Shown piece by piece: positions 21,673 to 32,435 of a DNA stretch of 64,000 bases; positions within the stretch are counted from its first letter, which is position 1; each line of letters begins with the position of its first letter. Made by a program: the position numbers and the translations under genes. The DNA lies in the NCBI RefSeq assembly GCF_964019385.1, contig NC_088655.1, positions 20,258,371-20,322,370 of the forward strand. Reading direction: 5' to 3'. The notes under the pieces were generated by a model. It was not told the DNA's origin. It ran no database searches and saw only the letters and a program-made list of their open reading frames with translations. The stretch comes from Sycon ciliatum (Eukaryota; Porifera; Calcarea; Leucosolenida; Sycettidae).

Positions 21673-23066
21673 AGTTTCGCGAGTCTATAATTGGTACACC
21701 AATTTGAGTGCCGACAATGCGGTAGTCGGTACGTTGGTAGGACTCTTCAACATCTGAACACACCTATCAAGCAGCACGTCCCACTGCACATGCTGACTGG
21801 CTCGGCACGGGCACTGCGACCCAAACGCGGTAGGCCACCTAAGAACCCTCGATCACAGCCATCGTTAGCACAATTGCCGTCGACGGCAATAGTGCCTCCA
21901 TTACCCGTATCGAGAGCCGTGGAGATGGATAATGTGCACTTTGTCACTATAACACAAGAGAGTACACCACAACAACATCCAGCTCAAGACCAAAGTGGAC
22001 GCTGCGACGAGGTGATGCCCCCATCGCCATCGTTGCTGTTGCCTCCCCCAGAACCGCCACCTGCATCTGTCATCGGCAGTGCTGGGGCTGAGTCTGTGGT
22101 GTCGCTGGCACGGGCAAATATGGATGAGGTAAGCACTGAACATGAACAAGAAGAAAGAAGGCTGAAGGAAACGGAATTCAACAGAGAAAACAACACGATC
22201 AACATTCAAAGACCTAGACGATCAACGGCTAATTATTCAATGAATTATTACAGTACTGGATGTCAAGCACCGGCGAAGACACTGGGAACAGAAGATTTAA
22301 CAACAACAGGAACAACAACAATGACAACAACAACAATGGTAACAAATTACCATCAAGATCAAAGGAGGAGTCAACGAACAGAGGTTCAGCAACGTAAAGC
22401 GAGCCTGGGACCTATCGGTGTTGATGAGGAGAATGACACGGAGGACGACACTGAGGACGAGTTGGAAGATGAGACGGGGGACGAGGTTGCGGTTGGTGGA
22501 GACGAGGAATCGGATGGTGATTGTGATCGTTAGAAGTCTGCCGTTTTTCTTCATCTGTTGTCTCGCCCTAAGTGTCTGCAGGTGTATGATGATTTTAGTT
22601 TTTCTGTTCTTTGTCGTGCACGGTACGCTAGTCAGTTGAAAGTACTTGAGGCTGTTTGTATTCGTTTGCATAAGCCTGATCTTTGTAAGCAGAAGAAACA
22701 TGTAGTTGCGTTGAGATTGTTTTGGTAGGTGCACAGCATGATTGTTTGTCTCACTACACAGTTCTAGCGTTGCAATTAGTTCCTCACCCCTGTTGCACTT
22801 CGCTCTCACTTTACTTCTATTGTCTCACCTTCCCTCATTCTATTTTAGCACTTTGTTTTGTTCTCGTAACACATTATTGAATGTGTATAAATTATTGATT
22901 TAGCATGGTTATTCTTCAGTCACGGCTTTCCACTGATGATTGTGACAAGAAAATCGATTTTGGTAAACCTTCATGACTTTGTTGTAGTGTGGCCATGACA
23001 GCAGAATTTGTTCTCGTTATAGCTATTATAAAATTGTTTTCTCCTCGTCGATTATTTACTAATTGA
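21673..23066 (+). mobile_element. Penelope-like element, 5'-truncated
   Basis: DNA between the two integrase duplicates. It starts in the GIY-YIG endonuclease part of a Penelope-like protein, continues with a long acidic tail, and then has an AT-rich 3' region. The RT domain is missing. Confidence 0.6.
21691..22533 (+). pseudogene. Penelope-like GIY-YIG fragment with acidic tail
   Basis: A 280-codon frame, open at the 5' side (first codon TTG, so not a true start). Residues 2-50 read FECRQCGSRYVGRTLQHLN and IKQHVPLHML then RPKRGRPPKN: the CxxC-SRYVGRT...HVP block is the GIY-YIG endonuclease beginning seen at the C-terminus of Penelope-like elements, and RPKRGRPPK resembles an AT-hook. The rest is low complexity: a proline/serine-rich stretch, a thr/asn-rich stretch, and a C-terminal tail very rich in Asp/Glu. 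The endonuclease would nick DNA to prime RT. It looks like a truncated copy, though the frame is free of stops. Confidence 0.6.
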
Positions 23067-23690
23067 TGATTAGCAGTACTAAAAGACAGCTTGGTACCAA
23101 TTCTCTGAAATATCTCCTTAAAAAAGGCAGCTGTAAAGTGAGGGTGACGATCACATGCAATAGATGAAGATAGACCATGAAGGCGGAATAAATTCTGAAT
23201 AATTACAAATCGGCACTATCCTTCGCATCAATAGTTGTGCTGGTTGGAATTAAGTGAACGCATTTCGTGAGTATATCAAAAAGGTGTAAATTGCATCACA
23301 CCCTTCACTTGTTCGGGGCTACCCAACAATAAAATCCATCGAAATGTTAGTCCATGGTTGACTAAGCACTGGAAGTGATTGTAAAAGTCCAGATCGCAAC
23401 TGACCACCCTTCATACGCTGACAAATGTCACATGATTTAACTAACCTTAAGTTATAATCTATGCCCATACGAGGCCAATAAAATTAGCGTGACAATTGGA
23501 AATAGGTACGATCCCTGCCAGGATGCCCTGCAGATGCGCAGTCATGGTGTTCCTGAAGAAGCTTAAGCCTAACATCACACTTAGGAACACACAGCCTGTT
23601 ACATGGGGATGCCCTCAAATAGAGATGGTCTGACTCAGCATCCCAAATGTACGTGTCATGGAGATTATCCTGGTGCGATTGCAACATCTT
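23067..23690 (-). pseudogene. Gypsy integrase, N-terminal and core parts
   Basis: Minus frames: YLRASPCNRLCVPKCDVRLK, LLQEHHDCASAGHPGRDRTY (start of the HHCC zinc module), CDICQRMKGG (the CxxC), then a core region with SMDFIV-like and SSIACDRHPHF blocks in several frames. Stops and frameshifts throughout. It is followed on the left by a second copy of the core segment beyond the Penelope piece. Confidence 0.72.
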
Positions 23691-25288
23691 GTCGATGATA
23701 GGTCAAAGTTCAGAGTCATGTTTAGATGTTCAGCAATAACCTTGGATAGCTCCTCATTCACCGTGAGCACATACTTAATACTATTGCATTCTGAACTCGC
23801 AAACTCTGGGCATCGCTGTAAATCGGGACGCCGTGATAATGCATCAGCAACATTGGTTCTGCCTGGTTTATGGAGACCAGTGAAATAGAATTCTGCCAGG
23901 AGTTCAACCTAACGCGCTTCCCGTTTGGTAAGACTGGACTTAGTTCTTAGATAAAGAACTACCATGTTATCCGTGAAAACATCAAAATGTTTGAATAGGT
24001 AAATACGCCAGCACTTCAAGATTTGAACTACACCCGGCGTTTCTCTTTCTGCTGCAGTGTAATTCCGCTCAGCTGCTGACAGTTTTCAGCTGGCGTACGC
24101 AACTTGATGCCACTCAGTCTCTTTGTCTCCTTCCTGAAGAAGCACTCCAGCGATAGCAAAGTCACTGGCATCGATTTCTACTCTGAAGGGTTTCGTGACA
24201 TTCGCTAACTGCAAAACTGGGGCGCTTGCTGAGTATCGCCCTTTGGCGAGTAAGATTCCATTCAAAACGAGCATGTTTCTCTGTAATCTACTCTAACGGT
24301 CGTGAAATTGTAGAATAGTGGTCAATAAATCGCCTGAAATAATTTGCAAAACCAAGAAACTGTCTTACTTCCTTGACGGAGGACTGAGGAGACCATTCTC
24401 GATCAGCTGCGATTTTCTTGGGATCTGGAGAGATGGAATTACCACTGATCTGGTGTCCTAGGAATAACACATCTTGTAAATCAAATTCACACTTAGAACG
24501 CTTGCAGAAGAGCTGGGACTTCTGCAATGCGGCTAATACGGTACGAATGTGGTGCAGATGCTCACTACAAGTTTTACTATAAATGAGTATTATCGTCCAA
24601 GAATACCACAACAAAGTCACGCAGCTACGGTCCTAAAAATTAATTGTGTTCATCAATGATTGGAAGGTGGCAGGAGCATTCGTTAAACCAAACCCATCAC
24701 TCGGAATTGAAAATGCTCAAACGGGGTATTTATGGCTGTCTTAGGCGCATCTTCTTCACTGATGCGGATTTGGTTGTAGCCTGATCTCAGATCAAGTTTA
24801 GAAAAGAATGAACTTCCCTGAACTGTGTCAAACAGGTCATCAATGTTTGGAAGGCAAGCCCTGTTCTTTATTGTTTTGTTTAAGTCTCTCCAGTCACAAA
24901 CCATGCGGAGAGTTCCATCAACCTTCTTCACAAAGAACACGGGGGCTACATATGGTGACCTACTTGGTTCGATGAACCCCTTTCGAAGCAGTTCAGCTAA
25001 CTGTCGCTGCAACTCGTCTAACTCGGGCTTTGGAAGACGATATGCTGACCTGGAGGGCGGTGTGACGTTATCCTGAACCCTTATGTCATGGTCAATAGCG
25101 CACTCGGGAGGCGACTGATTCGGTAAATCGTTTGGAAAGACATCTGCAAACTGGCGAATAACTTCATCAATCTCTTCTTGTATATCCGGAGGGACCCTAT
25201 TGCGAGACTCCGGAACAATATCGTCAACTACTGGGAGGTTTTTCCTCTGGTGAGAAGGCAGAATTGCCTGTGCTCTAAACGAATTCAA
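23691..25288 (-). pseudogene. Gypsy reverse transcriptase and RNase H
   Basis: Minus frame 24683-25288 reads [75 protein letters not shown] (motif A) and [13 protein letters not shown]. Motif C is VVFLDD at about 24600, then a frameshift, ILIYSKTCSEHLHHI, FLGHQIS and VRQFLGFANYFRRFI. RNase H follows (FRVEIDASDFAIAGVLLQEG, later GLHKPGRTNVADALSRRPD). The order RT-RNase H is normal for Ty3/gypsy. Several frameshifts (24.6 kb, 24.28 kb, 24.07 kb) make it non-functional. Confidence 0.88.
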
Positions 25289-25362
25289 GTAAAAGAAACA
25301 AACAAACTACAGACACCCATGCTATGACACACTTCGCCCCACGTCACAGCTCATGGCAGGTC

Positions 25363-26000
25363 CTAGTTCCAGAAATGACACATGGTTTCAATAGAATCCC
25401 GTTCCGAGCAATCAAGCGCCTTACCGGTTGCGATTGGCCTTCCATCGAGTGTTACCTGGTTGGTACGGAAGTTGACATCCAAGTTATACCTGGTGAGCCA
25501 GGGCTTTCCGAGTATTACGTCATACATGTACTTGGCAGGTGGAAACACTCTGAAGGCCTGGTGGTCACTGAACTCTGCAACAACAATACAATATTGAGTG
25601 GTTCCGTGACACCTGACATCCGACATGACGTGCCGTTAGCCAGGGAAGCATTCAGGAGCTGGATTTTGTTGGGAGTTGGTGCTGACGCACGAAAGCTTCG
25701 TATATGAGATCGCGGGTGGACCCAGAATCGATGAGCATAGTTGCGCGGCGATCGCTAATCTTCCCAACAACCCGCAACAGGTCGTGCTCTTTGTTGATGA
25801 CGACATTGCTGAGGTGTACATTTTCAGTAGTCCCAGGTTGCAGCGGGTCGCAGTCCAGTTCATCGTCATCAATGTCGCAGTACACAGGTACTTCCACGAC
25901 CAGGCCAGCAAACCGGTTGTGAACGGTGATCGGAGTCCGTTCTGAAGGTGCCCTATGTCGCGCCGGCAAACGCACCGAACTGACTGACGCCCAGCGTTTG
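25363..26000 (-). pseudogene. Gypsy aspartic protease
   Basis: Minus frames: RRATMLIDSGSTRDLIYEAF holds the catalytic DSG; after a stop/frameshift near 25630 a second frame reads YDVILGKPWLTRYNLDVNF, the ILGxxWL block that closes retropepsin folds. It lies between gag and RT as expected. The break between the two blocks disables it. Confidence 0.75.
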
Positions 26001-26856
26001 GGTGACCTTGTCCTGGGCAGTCCCGTGCAATGTGACCTGGCTTGCGACATCTGAAGCATCCTCGTACCAAGAAGAGCTTCTCGCGCTCCTGAGGCGAAAT
26101 CTTGCCAATGCCCCATGTAACAGATGATGTAGGTGAGCGGCTGTCTATGTGGCGTCGAGTACGGGAACTAACGGTGACGTAGGTTAGAGCTGACTGTACG
26201 GCCGCCGACAAGGTTTTCGGATGGTCACGAAGTACCAGTTCTCGGACATCCTCGTACAGCCCTTCGGTGAACAGCAGGGCTCTTGAGTGCTCGGCCAACT
26301 CAGAAACCTGAAGGTCGAGACGAGAAAAGGCAGCAATGTATGACTCCAATGATTCTTGGCATTTAATTGAAAACAAACCCAAACGTACTTGCTCTTCATT
26401 ATACCTTGGACCGTATACCTTAGCAAGCAAATCTCTTAGTGACGGCCAGTCAGGACAGTTGTCACCAGCTTCCAGGGAAGAGATGAGCCAAAGGCGAGCG
26501 TTGCCTACAAGGAAACTAGCGGCATAGTGCACTTCCCTATCCGAACTGCCTTATTCCAGGGAATTGAGAGCCAATTCGATAGTGAAAGACCACTCCTTGA
26601 ACTGGTTTGCCTCGTCACCGAACACTTGAGGCTCCTTCGTACAAGGCCGAGGTCTCGAGGTAGGCCGATTCTGGTTGACCGCGGCTCCGATACCTTCCCA
26701 AGGAGTCAGAGGTGCTGTTGCTAGCGTTGGACCGTTGGCTAGTAGCCTAGCAACTCGCAGCAGCTCCCGAACAGCGGCGAAACCCGGTAAACCGAGTACC
26801 TGGAACGATAAGACAGCAAGCGCCAGAAGGAACCAGTGCAAACTGAAGGTAACCAT
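25940..26856 (-). pseudogene. Gypsy gag (capsid and zinc knuckle)
   Basis: An N-terminal frame from 26856 (ending ...IELALNSLE, TAA) continues in the same frame as YAASFLVGNARLWLISSLEA, NEEQVRLGLFSIKCQESLES, LLFTEGLYEDVRELVL and CFRCRKPGHIARDCP, a CCHC zinc knuckle that packages RNA. The in-frame TAA near 26550 and a later frameshift mark decay. The capsid-like helical part is as expected for Ty3/gypsy gag. Confidence 0.8.
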
Positions 26857-26869
26857 CCTCTTGCTACCA
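26857..26869 (-). promoter_or_regulatory. Candidate primer-binding site
   Basis: On the minus strand TGGTAGCAAGAGG starts one base after the LTR end (...GTTTACA). A TGG start is expected where the 3' CCA of a primer tRNA pairs. I cannot name the tRNA. Confidence 0.5.
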
Positions 26870-26870
26870 A

Positions 26871-27100
26871 TGTAAACGTCTCACTTAGTCGGCTGAGGAA
26901 TAATCCGTCTCTTTATTAGTAAAGAAGCAGTTTTAATTATACAGTAAGTAGAATAACCGGTGCTAAAGCGAAAGGTAGCCGTGAATAGTAAGTGCTAGAA
27001 TTTGTACAAGCTGTGCATCTGATAGGCGCGTACAAGCTGTGCAACTGATAGGCGTGCACAAGCTGTGCAACTGATAGGCGTGCACAAGCTGTGGGTTGCG
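26871..27100 (-). mobile_element. 5' LTR of the chromovirus (at least partial)
   Basis: It matches 5890-6110 (TAAACGTCTCACTTAGTCGG, then the tandem CAAGCTGTGCAACTGATAGG units, four here). Similarity fades after about 27090, so the other end of this LTR is not defined. Confidence 0.65.
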
Positions 27101-27449
27101 TCGGTGCTGACACTGTTTTTCGAAATTGGATACGCCTCCAATTTTATTTTTCTTCCTTTCTTTCACTGGTTTTGCGAAAAGATGCAAATGGGAAAAGTCT
27201 GAAGAAAAAATTGAGTGTCACCACCCGGACTCTAACGAAGGACCTTCGCTTTCTTTCTTTCTCTCGTTCTTTCCTTTCCTTCTCTCCATTCTTTTCCCTT
27301 CTTTATACCTTTGCCAGGAATACATGTACAAGTAGAGATCGGATATAGAGTTGGTGGTTATAGTGATATACTGGTTCGAGTGCGGGGTGCAGGTATGTGT
27401 GTGGTAGGTGTGAGAATGGACGGATGAGTATTGCGGGCGTACGCGTGTG

Positions 27450-27495
27450 TTTTTGTGTGTGTGTGTGTGTGTGTGGGTGGGTGGGTGTGTGTGTC
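27450..27495. repeat. (GT)n run
   Basis: About 45 bases of GT/GGGT repeats next to the tRNA-like sequence. Confidence 0.9.
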
Positions 27496-27567
27496 CCATA
27501 TGGTGCAGTGGTATGTGCAGTCGATTTCCAATCGAGAGGTTGCGGGTTCAATTCCCGACGATTATGG
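27496..27567 (+). ncRNA. tRNA-Gly(TCC)-like head of a SINE
   Basis: 72 bases fold roughly as a tRNA: five acceptor pairs (CCATA/TATGG), an anticodon arm with loop TTTCCAA (anticodon TCC, Gly), and a T arm CGGG-TTCAATT-CCCG. TGGTGCAGTGG resembles an A box and GGTTCAATTCC a B box. Imperfect acceptor and anticodon stems and the attached repeat body argue for a SINE promoter rather than a working tRNA. Confidence 0.5.
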
Positions 27568-27960
27568 TCGCACACGTCTTTCTTCTCTTTCTCATTCTCC
27601 TAGCTCTTCTTTCATTCTCCTGGGTGGTTACCAACAGCCAGTGTATGCAGGAAAATGTGGTGTGGTGTGTGTGTCGAAAAAGAAAAAAAGAATGAAAAAT
27701 GGAAAAAATGAAAAATATGGATTCACTGGCCAGAAAAAGCCACTTCAATCAGCTGTGTGGTGGATACCAGGCTAAAATTAGTGGGGGTCAATTCATCAGC
27801 CTTGCAAGCTGTTGAGAGCCTCGCCAACCACATCCGCACATCGCCCCTACTCCCCTTTGTCTTGTTGTCCAGTGTCATTTCAGTTGTCCTCTTCCCCTGA
27901 TTATTAGTAGAGCTGCGATTTTTAGTAAAAAAATAAAATAAAAATAAATGGTGCAATCCC
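27568..27960 (+). mobile_element. SINE body and tail
   Basis: It follows the tRNA-like head. 27795-27935 recurs, inverted, at 40931-41050 (TTGTCCTCTTCCCTGATTATTAG-type block, split here as GTCCTCTTCCCCTGATTATT). It ends in AAAAAATAAAATAAAAATAA. A GA microsatellite begins about 90 bp on. Confidence 0.5.
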
Positions 27961-28045
27961 AGCACAAGTTAATATGTCAAACATAGCTGTTCGCTATCAT
28001 TGCTTCCGCGATGGGCAGGTCTGAGGTCTGAGGGTGTGTGTGTGT

Positions 28046-28176
<131 letters not shown>

Positions 28177-28194
28177 TGTGCGTGAGATTTGGAG

Positions 28195-28380
28195 AATGAG
28201 TGTGTGTGTGTGTGGGGGGGGGGGTACATGGTGTGTGAGATTTAGAGAATGTGTGTGTGTGTGTGTGTGTGATTTAGAGAATGCATGTGTGTGCGTGTGT
28301 GTGTGTGTGTGTATATGTGAGAAAGATTTAGAGAAGGAATATGTGTGGGTGTGTGAGAGAGAGACAGATTTAGAGTATGA

Positions 28381-28457
<77 letters not shown>

Positions 28458-28590
28458 GGAGAGATATATTTAGAGAATGTGTGGGTGTGGGCGTGTGGGC
28501 GTGTATGCGCGTGTGAGTGTATGTGTATGTGAGAAAAGGGAGAGAGTGTGGGTGTATGTGTGTGTAATGGTGTGGGCATGTGTGGTTTTG
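28195..28590. repeat. (GT)n microsatellites with GATTTAGAGAATG spacers
   Basis: GT runs, the longest at about 28382-28456, are separated by an irregular unit of form GTGAGATTTAGAGAATGTGT, present five or six times. A compound satellite without coding value. Confidence 0.9.
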
Positions 28591-28959
28591 GCATTTAAAA
28601 GTCCCCAGCTCTATTCTACATCATTCGCGCCGGTACTGCTGCATAGCCCCAAGTCTGAAGACTTGGCAACTTCACGCCTGCACCTGACTCTTGCGCTATG
28701 ATACGCGTCGCCTATGGTACCCCTCGGAATTTCCCACCTTATGTTCTGGCTGCCCGTTTTGGATCCATCAGTTGCCTGATGATCGTAGTAATACGTGAAA
28801 CTCAGAGTTGTAACAAAGCTTCCAATCTCTCTCTTGTGATATACTGGTTATAATGATATCAGCTTCAAAATTAAAAAGCAAAAGTACCCTTAACATTCAA
28901 ACTAAACTGGTTAGAATAATAATATTAAACACAGCTCGCATCTTCCCTGAACCTGTTAG

Positions 28960-29112
28960 ACAGGAGCAGAGTCGACGCATCTGTCAACAGTGTCAAGCCA
29001 AGTTAGTCTATCTCCTGCAGCTTGGAGAGCGCTCCCCACGGAGAGATCCGCTGCCTTCAGGTCGTGCCGAATCGTATCTATCCACCTCAATGGCGGACGG
29101 CCACGGTTTTTT
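28960..29112 (-). pseudogene. LINE RT-tail scrap
   Basis: The minus frame reads GRPPLRWIDTIRHDLKAADL and GDRLTWLDTVDRCVDSAP, the same tail family as 2059-2463 and 57600-57806. Heavily 5' truncated. Confidence 0.65.
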
Positions 29113-29575
29113 TTATGTCATTTGTGTTCCGAGTGCAGTAATAAGCAAAAGCAATATAATTATCGTCTATTGTGATCAAATTCTCATTTAAAAACCACTC
29201 CACCCAAGCTTGTAACCAAGTGCGTGTGTAGTTTCGTGTTCTTTTGCTTTTTCTTGTCTATGTAACTTCACTGGTGGTTTCAGCATCAAAATCGTAGTTC
29301 TTCTTGCCGTTTCTGCTGAGTGACTCAGTCGTGATAGTTTACAGCAAACTTTACATTGTAGTCTCTGGTTTTCTCTGCCTTCTTTCCTTTTATGCGACCA
29401 CGGAAATTTACCACCATTGCATAAACAAATAGTGCCCTCTCTTTAACAGTGCCCCATCTGTAATGGACATTGAAAAAGCAGTGCCCCAGGTGCACTAATC
29501 GCGTGAGTACGGTATTCAAAGTATTACGCTGACAGCAGTAGGAAAGCTATTTTACGAGACATTTGAGCATTCAGG
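29113..29575. other. No gene seen
   Basis: AT-rich DNA without supportable features. Confidence 0.4.
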
Positions 29576-30086
29576 CTTTCCCCAAATCGGCCGGCCGAAA
29601 AATTCGCCGAAAACGAAACTTATCGAAAAATCGCAAATCTTTTCGACGATTTTCGAGGGTTTCTTTGAGATTCGCCGAAAATTTACCAAATAGTGTGCGT
29701 TCACGAACGAATGATGTTGCTGCAAGCATGACTGCTCGAGCTCACTACGTCAGTACTTACAGTCCTAGTGTGTTCAGGTCGTGTGACTCGTGTCCTTTGA
29801 CTTCCTCTCAAATAAATATTAACCATTACCAACATCGTTGCTAGTAAAATACTACGATACAAAGACAGTTGTGGTCAGTAAATCAGAGCAGAGTTGTATT
29901 TCGAAGATCTCACGAATTCTGAAACCAATACCAGGGTATGCGAACAATTCGTTCGGCCGATTTTCCAGTATATTCCAATTTTGCAGCCGATTTTCGAACA
30001 ATCAGCTGATTATGCAGCCGAATCTGATGTATTTTTGACCCGAGCGAAAAACCGTATAGGCGAAAAAAGGACCGATTTGGGGAAAG
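29576..30086. mobile_element. Possible MITE (511 bp)
   Basis: Ends CTTTCCCCAAATCGG and CCGATTTGGGGAAAG are inverted, and CGAAAA/TTTTCG words cluster near both ends. No target duplication was found, so the boundaries are tentative. Confidence 0.45.
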
Positions 30087-30103
30087 ACTATTGAACCAGG
30101 TAC

Positions 30104-30244
30104 AGTGGGTTGGTCAAAGACCATGATTGAGATACGAGAGGTACCTGGTTTAAGTCCTGCCCGGGAGCGGTTTTTCCAGCCGTGCTACTACCCACAGTCA
30201 ACTGGGGACTTGTGGCCAGGCACAAGGGGTACATGGATGGAGCT
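30104..30244 (+). mobile_element. tRNA-derived SINE, copy 1
   Basis: It shares GGTCAAAGACCATGA-type A-box region, GGTTTAAGTCCTGC (B-box-like) and TGGCCAGGCACAAGGG with copies at 31930-32135 and, inverted, 33150-33345. Its 3' side is cut by the LINE whose poly-A end starts at 30245. Confidence 0.6.
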
Positions 30245-31505
30245 TTTTTTTTTTTTTTTTTTGTTTGTTTGTTTATTTAGAGTCGAAGAACAAACAGGCA
30301 AATTTGCCTAATTACATGATATCGACTAAAAAGAAGAATAAATTATAAAAGGCCAATGATGGTAATGACACTGAGTAGAGTGGGTAGTAAAGTATTACGT
30401 CATTGTAAAAGCCAGTTAGGCCAGTAAAGGAAATAAAAATAAAGCGGGCAGTGGCATTACTGAAAAGCAGCATGTGCTGGGAGGGATCGCATGAATCGGT
30501 GGTACTGTGGGATTTTCCTGATGTCGGGCTGGAGCCTGTTCCACAGTGATACACATTGGAATGAGGCAGAATGTGTGCCAGCGGATGTCTTAGTGACTGG
30601 AAATTTAAGTGCTCGATTTCCCTGACTACGTGTAGCACGGCCGGCATTAAGAGGACTGAACATATCGGTAAGCAATGTGCTGCATTTACCCTGAAGGCAG
30701 CGCCAAGTGTAGCCAAGAAGCTTGTGGCAGTACATAACTTCTAGCGAGTGCAATCGCAATTGGCAATACAGCGGCGCAGATGGGGATGCAAATGGAGCGT
30801 TGTAAACACAGCGGACTGCGCGCTTGAGTAGCCGCTCTAGGCGCTCGAGCTGATGTGAGGTGAGGCCAGCAGAGAAACAGTTGCTAGCATACAGGAAGTC
30901 AGGAAGGATCAGGGACTTCAGGTACGTGATGCGGCACGGGAGGGGCATGCAGCGCCTGTTTCTAAACAGGACAGCTATTTTACAGGCAGCTCGCTTGGCG
31001 ATCTGGTTGACCATTGTGGTCCACTTGAGATCTTGGTCCATGTGGACACCAAGATACTTTGCGGATTCTACTTGTGTCAGTTGAACTCCAGAGCACATAA
31101 CGCTGACACGAGGATTCACAGAACGATGGGCAGGGATGAACAAAATCTGGGTTTTACTCTCGTTTAGTACCAGGTTTCTGCTGGCAAGCCATCTGGCCAG
31201 GTGTGTAACTGCAGAAGACATATACTGCGTTCCAGCTGATGTCTGTCCCTGCTACTAATATAGAGCATGATGTCATCTGCGAACTGAACTGTCCGCACAC
31301 CATACGGTTGCACTTCAGATGCCACACCACGGACATAGAGGACAAACAGCAGAGGACCAAGTACGGAACCCTGGGGCACACCACTGCTGGGCTGGAATAC
31401 CTTGCTGTGCTGGTTCCCAATGACAACTCTTTGCTGCCGGTCACTTAAGTAGTCTGCCAGCCAATTCAGCGCACTTCCACCAACACCAATACCAATACCG
31501 AGCTA
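30245..31505 (-). pseudogene. CR1-like LINE, 3' half with poly-A
   Basis: On the minus strand from about 31500: LGIGVGGSALNWLADYLSDR, GVPQGSVLGPLLFVLYV (motif B), VQFADDIMLYISSRD (motif C), a frameshift near 31215, then LNESKTQILFIPAHRS, AKYLGVHMDQDLKWTTMVNQ, KRAACKIAVLFRNRRC, SLWNRLQPDIRKI and a stop at 30457. A poly-A (T18 on the plus strand at about 30245-30262, preceded by AAATAAACAAACAAAC on the element strand) ends it inside SINE copy 1. The 5' half with endonuclease is missing. Confidence 0.82.
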
Positions 31506-31690
31506 ATGGAGATTCTCGGAACTTGTGCCAGTGCTTATGAGACTTATCCACTCAAGCCCACTATTAGGCGCTGCATGTGCCGCTAGGGTTTGCCGGGTGT
31601 TAGCGACCGTCGTGAGTTGCCTTCGGGAACGGACACGATAACTTGCTTTTTACTTACTTATTGAGCATGCTCCTATTGCCAGTGCAGTTG
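31506..31690. repeat. Dispersed repeat shared with 45812-45970
   Basis: Blocks ACTTGTGCCAGT, ACTTATCCACTCA, AAGGCGCTGCAT/TAGGCGCTGCAT, GCCGCTAGGGTT, GGGTGTTAGCG, GTCGTGAGT and GGAACGGACACGATAA occur in the same order in both places. It ends in T/TTA-rich DNA. Family unknown; SINE-like in size. Confidence 0.65.
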
Positions 31691-31929
31691 AGTACAGGTC
31701 TTTCCGAGTCTCTTTTGTTTGTGTTAGCGACGAATGAAACGTATTTCTACGTGTAGAATTCCTCAATGTGGATGGTGAAAACTGGCAGTAGGGACCTCAT
31801 ACTAGTCATATACACGCTATAAAGTCATGCACTTGTCAGATGATGTCATAGAATAGTGTAGTCCCTTTCCCCGCAGAATTTAGAGCGGAATTTAGAATTT
31901 TTGTCCGTATCATAGCAAAAAAAAAAAAA

Positions 31930-32135
31930 AAAGGTAGGCATGGTAACTTAGGATGGTCTATAATGACCAAGATTGATAAACTGAGAAAAATAGGGTACCA
32001 GGTTTAAATCCTGCTTGGAAGCAACAGTGCATTTACAGCCGTGTTGCGGCTCAATCTTAAAATGGAAACACGTGACCTGGCACAAGGGAAACATAGATGC
32101 ACCGAATGAGATTTTTCGGTCTTTGACCCCTTGAG
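31930..32135 (+). mobile_element. tRNA-derived SINE, copy 2
   Basis: It contains TTAGGATGGTCTATAATGACC (A-box region) and GTACCAGGTTTAAATCCTGC (B-box-like), then the shared body ending near GAATGAGATTTTTCGG. Same family as 30104 and 33150. Confidence 0.6.
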
Positions 32136-32435
32136 TGGTGGGTTTGATCTACTTACCTCCCACCGCTTTAGGAGCTGAATCTTCACCTCGATCCTTGACG
32201 TTGGTGGCTTTTATGCAGATGCGGAAAACGTGGGTTAGCCGAGTCTCCAATGTCGTCCAACGGGACAGCAACCAAACCAGCACATGCACATCACGTGACC
32301 ACAGAGGATACTATCTCATTAGGTTTCCATAGTTGGAAAAATCTTCGGACAGCTGTTTCGCTTCCTCATCATCCGGGAGGAGTTGTACACGGGTAAGTGT
32401 GATAGAAAAAAATTAAAAAATATAATATTATCACT

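Larger units (their letters stand above)
20790..26870 (-). mobile_element. Ty3/gypsy chromovirus interior, decayed
   Basis: Minus-strand order from the right: primer-binding site (about 26857-26869), gag with zinc knuckle, aspartic protease, RT, RNase H, integrase, GPY/F region, chromodomain. This is the standard order of a chromovirus. It carries multiple stops, frameshifts, a 1.4-kb Penelope-like insertion with a duplicated integrase segment, and loses its 3' end near 20790. The 5' LTR follows at 26871. Confidence 0.88.

Noticed and set aside
21691-22533. A stand-alone host gene with a zinc finger and acidic tail
   Set aside because: The CxxC-SRYVGRT...HVP block is that of Penelope GIY-YIG endonucleases, the 5' end is cut off, and it lies inside a retroelement.
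5890-27100. One single chromovirus spanning 5.9-27.1 kb with everything between as nested insertions
   Set aside because: Both the 6.5-kb and 20.8-kb pieces contain overlapping parts near the KWKG/LVK region of the chromodomain with different sequence around the break, so two separate copies are simpler.
27496-27567. A working tRNA-Gly gene
   Set aside because: Acceptor and anticodon stems contain mismatches and a SINE body with A-rich tail follows directly.
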